Shown: positions 6,857 through 13,578 of the stretch, in pieces
How the letters are laid out: every line of letters begins with the position of its first letter
Numbering within the stretch: the stretch's first letter is position 1
DNA from: Darwinibacter acetoxidans_A
Lineage (GTDB): Bacteria > Bacillota > Limnochordia > Darwinibacteriales > Darwinibacteriaceae
Assembly: GCA_041936745.1 (NCBI GenBank)
Contig: JBHGWS010000112.1
Location: 1 to 13,705 of the forward strand
DNA: 13,705 bases
Direction of reading: 5' to 3'
Notes under the pieces: generated by a model
Told to the model about the DNA's origin: nothing
The model's input: the letters and a program-made list of their open reading frames with translations, nothing else
Database searches by the model: none
Made by a program: the position numbers and the translations under genes

Positions 6857-6942
6857 CCTGCAGCTGGCTGGCGTACACTCTGCGGTGTTTAGCCCCTAAA
6901 GCTTTGCGTCCCAAGGTTTCCCTTGGTTTGCCCATTTGCAAA
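6857..6942 (-). ncRNA. Cyclic di-GMP-I (GEMM-I) riboswitch aptamer
   Basis: Reading the minus strand from 6942, the leader carries the class I c-di-GMP aptamer signature in order. GGGCAAACC comes first. A P2 hairpin of CCAAGG and CCTTGG capped by GAAA follows, and then GGGACGCAAAGC. Next are GGCTAAA and a small P3 hairpin (ACAC / GTGT). The closing strand is CAGCCAGCTGCAGG. The GAAA tetraloop is the piece that docks into its receptor in known structures. P1 can form between TTTGCA (6942-6937) and TGCAGG (6862-6857). The match to the conserved GGGACGCAAAGC and GGCAAACC blocks is exact. The RNA is expected to bind the second messenger c-di-GMP and control the seven downstream genes through the adjacent terminator. 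Confidence 0.93.
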
Positions 6943-6963
6943 TCCATTATTTACCTTTACTTT

Positions 6964-6969
6964 ATCATA
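6964..6969 (-). promoter_or_regulatory. Candidate -10 element for the riboswitch-controlled operon
   Basis: The minus strand reads TATGAT, a 5/6 match to the sigma-A -10 consensus. Transcription would start near 6957, about 15 nt before the aptamer, which is a sensible leader layout. The -35 region is poor at normal spacing (GTTAGT or TTAGTT), so either an activator or another sigma factor may be involved, or the true promoter lies elsewhere in the A/T-rich 6946-6993 stretch. Confidence 0.3.
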
Positions 6970-6993
6970 ACTTCGACAAAAAGGCAACTAACA

Positions 6994-7722
6994 TTAAACC
7001 CCGCCAAATTCCCGCGGAAAATCTTTTGGCTCACCACCACAGGCGAGAATGGAATGGAAGGCTAAAACCTTAAGGGGGTCTATGAAGCCCGGGCCCAAGT
7101 TTTCTTGGCGGTTGAGAACCGAAAGTTCCGTGCAGCCCAAGATAATTATGTCGCTGCCTTTTTTCTTAAAACGGTCGGCAGCCTCATGGAAAAGCTTAAG
7201 ATCAACCTTTTTACCTCTTTTGACCTGGGAATAAATTATTTCCATAATCTGCGCCTGCTGCTGCCGATCGGGTAAAATTACAGTCAGGCCGGCGGCTTCC
7301 AGAGGCCTTTGAAAGATCTTGGCTTGAATGGTCCCCGCCGTTGCCATCACTCCCACCCGCTTGTGCCTTTTAGCGATGATCTCCACGGTTTTTGCTATCA
7401 TATTGATAATTGGTAGCTGCTGCTTGGCTAATTCTTCGTACCAAAAATGCGCTGTGTTACAGGGCATGGCAGCACAGTCAGCTCCCATAGATTTCAATAA
7501 ATCCAATTCAGCCAAGAGGCTTTCCAGGGGGTTTTCCCCACTTTCACCCAAGATAAAGGCGGTTCGATCGGGAATGGAAGCCCGCCCGCTGATAATTACA
7601 TCTAAATGCTGCCCATCAAGATCCGCTTTGGTGTGCTCCACCAAAACTTGGTAAAAGCAAGCGGTTGCCAGCGGGCCCATGCCGCCTAAAACGCCTAAGG
7701 TTTTTCTTTTTTCCTGCTGCAT
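6994..7722 (-). CDS. Aspartate/glutamate racemase family protein
   Basis: This is a 242-residue cytoplasmic enzyme of the PLP-independent aspartate/glutamate/hydantoin racemase superfamily. The N-terminus LGVLGGMGPLAT (about 9-20) is typical of aspartate racemases (RacX/YgeA-like). Both catalytic cysteines are present: Cys88 in MPCNTAH and Cys197 in LGCTELS, which act as the two acid/base residues. The length is normal for the family. It probably interconverts L- and D-forms of aspartate or a related amino acid; the exact substrate cannot be read from the sequence. The ATG has an AGGTGAT Shine-Dalgarno 4 nt upstream. The gene stands alone between the opp-tld terminator and the riboswitch leader. 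I see no convincing terminator after its TAA, so some read-through into the next leader is possible. Confidence 0.92.
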   Translation of the reverse strand: MQQEKRKTLGVLGGMGPLATACFYQVLVEHTKADLDGQHLDVIISGRASIPDRTAFILGESGENPLESLLAELDLLKSMGADCAAMPCNTAHFWYEELAKQQLPIINMIAKTVEIIAKRHKRVGVMATAGTIQAKIFQRPLEAAGLTVILPDRQQQAQIMEIIYSQVKRGKKVDLKLFHEAADRFKKKGSDIIILGCTELSVLNRQENLGPGFIDPLKVLAFHSILACGGEPKDFPREFGGV

Positions 7723-7815
7723 TTAAATCACCTCGGAAAAATAATAGAAATGTCTCGCACAGATCTTGCCCGATTACATTTAGTTATCTGCACCCGTTAG
7801 ATTATTCCCGATAGT

Positions 7816-7840
7816 CCCGCGGACACCTGCCCGCGGGCAG
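7816..7840. repeat. Overlapping GC-rich dyads, including a 14-bp perfect palindrome
   Basis: Positions 7827-7840 read CTGCCCGCGGGCAG, which equals its own reverse complement. An overlapping hairpin pairs CCCGCGG (7816-7822) with CCGCGGG (7831-7837) over an 8-nt loop. They lie between the opp-tld terminator and the racemase gene. No U-tract follows on either strand, so this is not a second canonical terminator. It could be an operator dimer site or a mutually exclusive RNA structure; function unknown. Confidence 0.5.
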
Positions 7841-7845
7841 AAGAA

Positions 7846-7870
7846 AACCGCAGGCTTTTTACCTGCGGTT
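7846..7870 (-). terminator. Intrinsic terminator of the opp-tldD-pmbA operon
   Basis: A perfect 9-bp stem, AACCGCAGG / CCTGCGGTT, encloses a 7-nt loop. Read on the minus strand, the 3' arm runs into TTTTCTTCT, a U-rich tail. The hairpin begins 22 bp after the PmbA stop. There is no T-run on the plus-strand side, so it acts for leftward transcription only. Confidence 0.9.
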
Positions 7871-7892
7871 GGAGGTTTCTAAAACATTTTCT

Positions 7893-9227
7893 TTAACTGC
7901 CGGAAACAAAGAGCCGCTTTAGTAAAAGGGAAGGTGCCTGCACGAAACCTGCCGGGGAACCTGCCCAAGCATAATCATTACCCAGCTCTGTTATCTGCTC
8001 CAACATCTCGTAGAAATTGCCGCCGATAGTAATTTGATTTACTGCATCTTTTAGCACGCCGCCTTTAACGGAATAACCTTTCGCAATCAAGGAAAAGTCC
8101 CCCGAAACGGGGTTTGCCCCGGCAAAGATACCATCGCAGTCAGTAACAACTAAGCCTTCGGCCATGGTACTGAGCAGATCGTTAAACTGCCTTTTGCTGC
8201 CGGGAATTAGAATATTAGTTGGCAGTACCTGCGGCTTTTCCCGATACTGCCTTTTAAACCCGTTGCCCGTCGATTTTGTTTTAGCAAGTTTTGCCGTCTC
8301 TGAGTTATGGAAAAAAGTCTGCAGCACACCTTCGCTGACAATGTCTTTCCTTTTTGTTAAAGTCCCTTCATCATCAAAATTGCGCGTCACTATTCCCGCT
8401 GCAAGGGCAGGATCTTCAATTAAATTAAAGCTCGAAGCAGCTATTTTTTCGCCCAGGCGATCTGCCAAAACGCTCATCTTCTTCTGGACCCGATCGGCAT
8501 AAAACCCGGGTAGAAAGGCCAAGATTAATTCCGCGGCCAGCCTGTTTTCTAAGATGATAGGGTATTCGCCCGTTTTAACGGGCGCCGCCGTCAGCTGGGA
8601 GAGGGCTTTTTGAGCCGTTTTAAGCGCAATGCCCACAAGATCCGGCCGGTCATCCGGTTTGAACAACTTATTTTCCGAAGCCGTCTGCACAAGCCCTCCT
8701 TCTTTGGCCAAAAGACCAAAGCGAAATTGGTCGTAATGCAGGTGATCTACCGCTTCGGTGCCGTCAGCGTTAAGCAGGCTGATTTTCTCCCGCACGGCCC
8801 CGTAAGAGCAGGCACTCACATTATCGATGCGCTGATCGTAGTCGTAGGCGGCCTGTTCCGCTTCTTTGGCTTTTTGGGCCAGCTCCTCCACAGATGGTAA
8901 GCCGTACAGTTTGGTTTTTAGCGCCGCAACATCTGCCGGCCGCCGCGGTTGAAAAGGGATCCGATCGTGTACCGCCATCTGTTTGATCGTCTCCAGATGT
9001 TCATCTAAGCGGGCTGTCGCCATGTTCTCCACGAAAGTTGCGCCGCGGTGGCCTTGGTATTCTCCTTCAATGAAAGCGACTGCCTCATCAGAAAAAGTGA
9101 GGCGTTCCACTTCCTGCTGATAAATCTGCAGTGTTTGGCTTTCACTTTGTTTGATATAGAATTCGAGATTTTGAATGCGGGATTTATGGGCTTTTTCCCT
9201 AAAGGTCTGGATAAATTCTTTGACCAT
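7893..9227 (-). CDS. pmbA: PmbA/TldE, non-catalytic partner of TldD
   Basis: This 444-residue protein belongs to the TldE/PmbA half of the TldD/TldE peptidase. It has the same overall fold as TldD but no HExxxH motif, as is normal for TldE. The family segment NPVSGDFSLIAKGYSVKGG lies at about 372-390 and FDDEGT at about 284-289. In known complexes TldE builds the substrate channel with catalytic TldD. The frame is open for 29 more codons upstream. I placed the start at 9227 because GGGAGGGA lies 7 nt before it and the ATG overlaps the TldD stop as TAATG, which fixes coupled, roughly equal expression. It is the last gene of the opp-tld operon; an intrinsic terminator begins 22 bp after its TAA. 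Confidence 0.95.
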   Translation of the reverse strand: MVKEFIQTFREKAHKSRIQNLEFYIKQSESQTLQIYQQEVERLTFSDEAVAFIEGEYQGHRGATFVENMATARLDEHLETIKQMAVHDRIPFQPRRPADVAALKTKLYGLPSVEELAQKAKEAEQAAYDYDQRIDNVSACSYGAVREKISLLNADGTEAVDHLHYDQFRFGLLAKEGGLVQTASENKLFKPDDRPDLVGIALKTAQKALSQLTAAPVKTGEYPIILENRLAAELILAFLPGFYADRVQKKMSVLADRLGEKIAASSFNLIEDPALAAGIVTRNFDDEGTLTKRKDIVSEGVLQTFFHNSETAKLAKTKSTGNGFKRQYREKPQVLPTNILIPGSKRQFNDLLSTMAEGLVVTDCDGIFAGANPVSGDFSLIAKGYSVKGGVLKDAVNQITIGGNFYEMLEQITELGNDYAWAGSPAGFVQAPSLLLKRLFVSGS

Positions 9228-10609
9228 TATTCCATCCCTCCCACTGTCATGTTCGCGACGCGCACAGTGGGCTGCCCGGCCCCGATAAATAAAGCGCCGG
9301 AGCCCGCGTAACAATAACCTTGGCCAATTGCAAGGTTATTGCCCACCAGATCGACTTGTTTGAGTATGTCCGCCCCGTTGCCAATTAAGGTTGCCCCGCG
9401 CACCGGTTCTGTGATCCTGCCGTTTTCTATTAAATGGGCTTCACTGACATTAAAGTTAAAATCGCCCGTTGCCGAATTGACGGATCCTCCTCTAATATAT
9501 TTAACGAAGAGGCCTTTTTCCGTTTGGGAAATGATTTCTTCCCTGCTGTGGGGCCCGTTGGCGATGTAAGTGTTGGTCATCCGTGACGTGGGGGCAAACC
9601 GGAACGATTGGCGCCTTGCGGAACCTGTGGGCGCCATTTTGAGCCTGCGCCCGTTAAGCTTATCGATCAAATAGCCTTTTAAAATGCCGTTTTCAATTAA
9701 GATATTCTTTTGGGTCGGGTTGCCTTCATCGTCCACACTTAAGGAGCCCCACTCGTTTTTAATTGTCCCGTCGTCGATTAAAGTGACTAAAGGGGAAGCA
9801 ATTTGCTGGCCCAGCTTACCGGAAAATTCCGAAATTCCTTTAGCTACCGAAGATGCTTCCAGGCTGTGGCCACAGGCCTCGTGAAACATTAAGCCGCCAA
9901 AGCCGTTATCCACCACCACGCTCATCCGTCCCCCGGGGGCCCTGCGCGCCTTCAGCATTGTCACTGCAACGCGGGCCGCCTCCTTAGCATACCAATCGAT
10001 GTCTAAATCTCTGTAATATTCAAAACCGCGCATGGCGCCGGGGCCAAAATAACCTGTCTGCAGCCCTTCTCTCCCTTGGGCGAAGGCGGTGATCAAAAGG
10101 CGGGTTTTCACCCGGGTATCCTCAGCCCAGACACCTTCAGTGTTAGCTATTAAAACATCCTGTTCAAAATCGAGGTACCTTACAGACATCTGCACAATCT
10201 CAGGTGCGTAAGCCAGGCCCGCAGCCACAGCTTTTTTGGCAACTGCCATTTTTTCTTTGTAGGCAGCTGCGCTTGGTTTGATTTCAATGGGGTGTGCTTC
10301 GCCGTAAAGTAAAGGTTCTTGAGGCAGGTTAGGGCTCTTTTTAGTTTTTGCCAGAGCCTTCGCCATTTTCTTTGCCAATCGCAAAAGATTTTTTTCTGAG
10401 CTGTCCGTAGTAAAAGCATAGGCGTAATTTAAGCCGGATAGAATGCGGAGCCCCACACCGCTTTCCCTGCCTAAAGAAGCGTTTTCCACCCGATCGGAAA
10501 GCAGTAAAAAATCGTTGTGCCTGGTATCTTCATAAAAGATTTCGGCAAAATCCCCACCGGAGGCAGCGGCCTGCTCCAAAACGTTTTCAATTACTTTTCT
10601 GCTTAACAT
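9227..10609 (-). CDS. tldD: TldD-family zinc metallopeptidase
   Basis: This is a 460-residue TldD. The N-terminal domain (about 1-220) has the standard fold start and the conserved R-x-E-S-G-x-G-L-R segment at about 48-55. The catalytic zinc motif is HEACGH (H243-E244-x3-H248), matching HExxxH. Cys433, in GYCYAGSG near the C-terminus, fits the third zinc ligand known for the family. TldD works as a heterodimer with TldE/PmbA and cleaves unfolded or ribosomally made modified peptides in the cytoplasm, for example microcin B17 precursor and CcdA in E. coli. Here the ATG directly follows the OppF TAG. A GGAG Shine-Dalgarno lies about 12 nt upstream, rather far, which suggests translational coupling. 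Its TAA overlaps the PmbA ATG. The natural substrate in this organism is unknown. Confidence 0.96.
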   Translation of the reverse strand: MLSRKVIENVLEQAAASGGDFAEIFYEDTRHNDFLLLSDRVENASLGRESGVGLRILSGLNYAYAFTTDSSEKNLLRLAKKMAKALAKTKKSPNLPQEPLLYGEAHPIEIKPSAAAYKEKMAVAKKAVAAGLAYAPEIVQMSVRYLDFEQDVLIANTEGVWAEDTRVKTRLLITAFAQGREGLQTGYFGPGAMRGFEYYRDLDIDWYAKEAARVAVTMLKARRAPGGRMSVVVDNGFGGLMFHEACGHSLEASSVAKGISEFSGKLGQQIASPLVTLIDDGTIKNEWGSLSVDDEGNPTQKNILIENGILKGYLIDKLNGRRLKMAPTGSARRQSFRFAPTSRMTNTYIANGPHSREEIISQTEKGLFVKYIRGGSVNSATGDFNFNVSEAHLIENGRITEPVRGATLIGNGADILKQVDLVGNNLAIGQGYCYAGSGALFIGAGQPTVRVANMTVGGME

Positions 10610-11614
10610 CTAATTGATCATCTCCTGCTTAGCCGGTATCACTTCCTGCCAGCGGTGGCAGGCCACGTGATGATCGGGGTAGACCTCGACCAACTGGGGA
10701 ATATCGGCGGCACACTTATCTATTTCATAAGGGCAGCGGCCCCTGAATTTGCAACCGGAAGGCGGCTCGACTGCACTGGGGACCTCCCCGGGAAGTTTAA
10801 TGCGTTCTCGTTTTTTCTCATATTCCGGATCGGCGGTGGGAATCGCGGAAAGCAGCGCCCGCGTATAAGGATGAAGCGGATTTTCAAAGATCTCCACACT
10901 GGCGGCCACTTCCACCAAACTGCCTAAATACATGACGGCAATCCGGTCAGAAATATGCTTAACCATTGAGAGGTCATGGGAAATGAAAAGATAAGTTAAA
11001 TCCCGCTCCCGCTGCAGCTCTAAAAGTAAATTAACGATTTGGGCCTGGATGGAAACGTCCAAAGCCGAAATTGGTTCGTCGCAGACGATAAACTCCGGAT
11101 CCACTGCCAAAGCCCTGGCGATACCCACCCTTTGGCGCTGGCCGCCGGAAAGTTCGTGCGGGAAGCGGTTGCCGTAGTCTTCGGTTAGGCCTACTTTCGC
11201 CAAGAGCTCGGTCACCTTGCGCTGTTTCTCTTTATTCGAGTAGCGAAAATGCACTTCCATGCCTTCGGCGATAATTTCCGCCAAAGTCATGCGGGGATCC
11301 AAGGAAGAATAAGGGTCTTGGAAAATGACTTGGGCACTCTTTTTAAACGCTTTCAACTGCCTAGCCGGCATCCGGCCCGTTATGTCTTCACCCTTATAAT
11401 AGATTTTGCCGGCAGTTGCGGGATACAATTTCAGCATGGTTCTGCCGATCGTTGTCTTGCCGCAGCCCGACTCGCCAACCAGCCCAAAAGTTTCCCCTTT
11501 AAAAATGTGGAAAGAAACGTTATCCACCGCTTTGACCACCCTGCGCTGCAGAGAAAAATATTTGCAGAGGTTTTCCAGTTCAAAAAGTTTGCTCGGTCCC
11601 TGCTTGCTGCTCAT
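10610..11614 (-). CDS. oppF: Peptide ABC transporter ATP-binding protein, OppF/DppF type
   Basis: This is the second ATPase of the importer, 334 residues. It shows Walker A GESGCGKT (47-54), the Q-loop at about 99, signature LSGGQRQR (155-162), Walker B FIVCDE (175-180) and the H-loop His213. The C-terminal oligopeptide-transporter domain has C288, C294, C301 and C319 in the usual GC-x4-RC-x6-C pattern followed by H-x-A-C, the layout linked to a 4Fe-4S cluster in this family. The open frame extends about 50 codons further upstream into oppD. I chose the ATG at 11614 because an ideal AGGGAGGTT Shine-Dalgarno lies 7 nt before it and it follows the OppD TAA by one base. The upstream extension also resembles no OppF. 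Its TAG directly abuts the TldD ATG. Confidence 0.95.
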   Translation of the reverse strand: MSSKQGPSKLFELENLCKYFSLQRRVVKAVDNVSFHIFKGETFGLVGESGCGKTTIGRTMLKLYPATAGKIYYKGEDITGRMPARQLKAFKKSAQVIFQDPYSSLDPRMTLAEIIAEGMEVHFRYSNKEKQRKVTELLAKVGLTEDYGNRFPHELSGGQRQRVGIARALAVDPEFIVCDEPISALDVSIQAQIVNLLLELQRERDLTYLFISHDLSMVKHISDRIAVMYLGSLVEVAASVEIFENPLHPYTRALLSAIPTADPEYEKKRERIKLPGEVPSAVEPPSGCKFRGRCPYEIDKCAADIPQLVEVYPDHHVACHRWQEVIPAKQEMIN

Positions 11615-11615
11615 A

Positions 11616-12638
11616 TTAGATAACCTCCCTGGCGTAAAAAGGCTCAACTTTTGGTGCGTAAGGGTGCCTGAGCCAACAGGAAAGTTTGTGAGAGGAGTTA
11701 ATGCTGGTCTCTTCCGGCATCCTTTCCCGGCAGATAGGCATGCAGTACTCACAGCGAGCCGCAAACGGGCAGTGATCTAAGGGCAGGATTAAATCAGGCG
11801 GTGTCCCTTTCAGCGAATAAAGTTCCTGCTTAGTTTGTTTGGCTAAATCCGGCACAGAACTGAGCAGAGCCCAAGTGTAGGGGTGCTGTGGGTTATAAAA
11901 AACCTCGTTGGCGGTGCCCCGCTCCAAAATCTGCCCCGCATACATAATTTGAATCCTGTCAGCCAAGTTAGCTACTACACCTAAATCGTGGGTTACCAAA
12001 ATAATGGCGGTGCCTAACTTATCTTTCAAGCCGGAAAGCAGCTCCAAGATTTGGGCTTGAATGGTCACATCCAAAGCAGTCGTCGGTTCATCAGCAATTA
12101 AAATGCTCGGTTCACAGGAAATAGCAATGGCAATCATTACCCTCTGGCGCATGCCGCCGGAAAGTTCGTGTGGGTATGAATTGATCCGCCTTTCCGGATC
12201 AGGCATTTCCACAAGCCTGAGCATTTTCACAGCCTCATCGAAGGCCTCAGTTTTATCAAGGCCTTTATGGAGGACAATGCTTTCCACAATTTGCTTGCCC
12301 ACTGTCATAGTGGGATTGAGAGAAGTCATGGGATCTTGAAAAATCATACTGATATCATTGCCGCGGAATTTGCGCAGGCGGCGGTTATCCATTGCTAAGA
12401 CATCTTCGCCCCGATAAACAATTTCAGTACCTTCTTTAATTTCCGCGAAAGGAGGCGGCAAAAGCCGCATTAAGGCTTTGGCGGTAACAGTTTTCCCACA
12501 GCCCGATTCTCCCACAAAAGCTAAAGTCTCACCGCGGTAAAGTTCAAAATCTATCCCCCGCACGGCCCTTACTTCACCGGCATATGTGTTAAAAGAAACC
12601 CGAAGGTTCTTGACATCTAAGAGTTTTTCTCTTTCCAT
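11616..12638 (-). CDS. oppD: Peptide ABC transporter ATP-binding protein, OppD/DppD type
   Basis: This is a 340-residue nucleotide-binding subunit that powers peptide import from the cytoplasmic face. Visible motifs are Walker A GESGCGKT (43-50), the Q-loop glutamine at about 101, signature LSGGMRQR (159-166), Walker B ILIADE (179-184), the D-loop (T-A-L-D) and the H-loop His217. The C-terminal oligopeptide-transporter domain has cysteines at 290, 296, 299, 303 and 321. Four-cysteine clusters at this place bind an iron-sulfur cluster in some relatives; C299 is an extra cysteine, giving CEYC. The ATG lies behind an AGGTGG Shine-Dalgarno that overlaps the OppC stop. Only one base separates its TAA from the OppF start. 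OppD and OppF are expected to form the heterodimeric ATPase pair. Confidence 0.96.
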   Translation of the reverse strand: MEREKLLDVKNLRVSFNTYAGEVRAVRGIDFELYRGETLAFVGESGCGKTVTAKALMRLLPPPFAEIKEGTEIVYRGEDVLAMDNRRLRKFRGNDISMIFQDPMTSLNPTMTVGKQIVESIVLHKGLDKTEAFDEAVKMLRLVEMPDPERRINSYPHELSGGMRQRVMIAIAISCEPSILIADEPTTALDVTIQAQILELLSGLKDKLGTAIILVTHDLGVVANLADRIQIMYAGQILERGTANEVFYNPQHPYTWALLSSVPDLAKQTKQELYSLKGTPPDLILPLDHCPFAARCEYCMPICRERMPEETSINSSHKLSCWLRHPYAPKVEPFYAREVI

Positions 12639-12646
12639 TATTCCAC

Positions 12647-13567
12647 CTACTTCCTTAACCGCGGATCGAGCGCGTCTCTTAAACCATCACCTAATAGTGT
12701 AAAGCAGAGCATTGTCAGAGCAATCATGAGCGAGGGAAAGAACAATTGATAGGGATAAAAAACAAACAAAGTTTGGGCAGCTGATGCCAATGCACCCCAG
12801 CTTGTATCGGGCGGCTGAACGCCAAGGCCGATAAAGCTTAAAAATGCCTCAGAGAAAATATAGCCGGGGATATCAAAAGTAATGGCGACCAAAACTACGC
12901 TGAGCGTATTGGGAATCATGTGCTTCGCAATTATTTTCCAAGGCCGTACACCCAAAGCCTGCGCCGCCATAATATATTCCTGCGCCTTGACCTGCAGCAT
13001 TTGGCCTCTGACTATCCGGGCAATACCGCACCAACCTGTCAAGGTCATTGCCAGGATCAGTGTAAAGATGCTCTGCCGGCGGATAATTACGGAAAGTAAG
13101 ATTACAACTATCAAGTAAGGCACGCTGATAATCACTTCTACAATCCGCATCATAATATCATCTACCACGCCGCCGAAATAAGCAGAAACACCGCCGTAAA
13201 TACTGCCGATGAAAGACGCCACAAATGCCCCAATGAGCCCAATGGACATTGAGACCCGCCCGCCCTGCCAAACCCGGGCAAACATATCCCGGCCCAGTTT
13301 GTCCGTGCCAAACCAATGCTCTTTACTGGGCGGCAGGTTACGGGCTTTTCCGTCTATTTCCGCATAGTTGTAGCCGCTGATTAAAGGCCCGAATAAGACT
13401 AAAAAGACCATAATGGACAGGATAATTAGAGCCACAGTAGCAATTTTGTTCTCTTTAAAGCGGCGCCAAGCATCCTGCAGGTAACTAATCCGCGGCCGGC
13501 CTATTTTTTCAGCGTCATCCCCTTCGATACCGACTATTCTAAATTGTTCTTTGAAAAGTGTTTCCAC
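12647..13567 (-). CDS. oppC: Peptide ABC transporter permease, OppC/DppC type
   Basis: This 306-residue protein is a full-length second permease of an oligopeptide/dipeptide/nickel-type ABC importer. Residues about 25-60 carry the N-terminal region typical of OppC and the first membrane helix. The sequence FGTDKLGRDMFARV at about 86-99 is the family hallmark. More helices lie at about 107-130, 142-165, 168-185, 220-245 and 275-295. The EAA loop that docks on the ATPases is at about 197-215 (EYIMAAQALGVRPWKIIAKH). It ends in LDPRLRK, as expected. The start is GTG, behind a GGGGG-rich Shine-Dalgarno that begins within the upstream TAG stop. It is separated by 11 bp from the OppB fragment and by 8 bp from OppD, so all are co-transcribed. 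Substrate class is inferred from family only. Confidence 0.95.
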   Translation of the reverse strand: METLFKEQFRIVGIEGDDAEKIGRPRISYLQDAWRRFKENKIATVALIILSIMVFLVLFGPLISGYNYAEIDGKARNLPPSKEHWFGTDKLGRDMFARVWQGGRVSMSIGLIGAFVASFIGSIYGGVSAYFGGVVDDIMMRIVEVIISVPYLIVVILLSVIIRRQSIFTLILAMTLTGWCGIARIVRGQMLQVKAQEYIMAAQALGVRPWKIIAKHMIPNTLSVVLVAITFDIPGYIFSEAFLSFIGLGVQPPDTSWGALASAAQTLFVFYPYQLFFPSLMIALTMLCFTLLGDGLRDALDPRLRK

Positions 13568-13578
13568 ACCTACACCCC

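Noticed and set aside
7741..7746. TATTAT as a -10 box for the racemase gene
   Set aside because: No acceptable -35 lies at 16-18 bp spacing and the start site would fall almost on the Shine-Dalgarno; too weak to list.
9228..9314. N-terminal extension of the PmbA frame by 29 codons
   Set aside because: It overlaps the TldD 3' end. The TAATG overlap and a GGGAGGGA site fix the start at 9227.
11615..11764. N-terminal extension of the OppF frame by about 50 codons
   Set aside because: It overlaps the OppD 3' coding end, does not resemble OppF proteins, and a strong Shine-Dalgarno places the start at 11614.
11249..11780. Two plus-strand open frames of about 124 codons opposite oppF/oppD
   Set aside because: They are antisense shadows of motif-bearing ATPase genes, have no recognisable domains, and run against all other genes.
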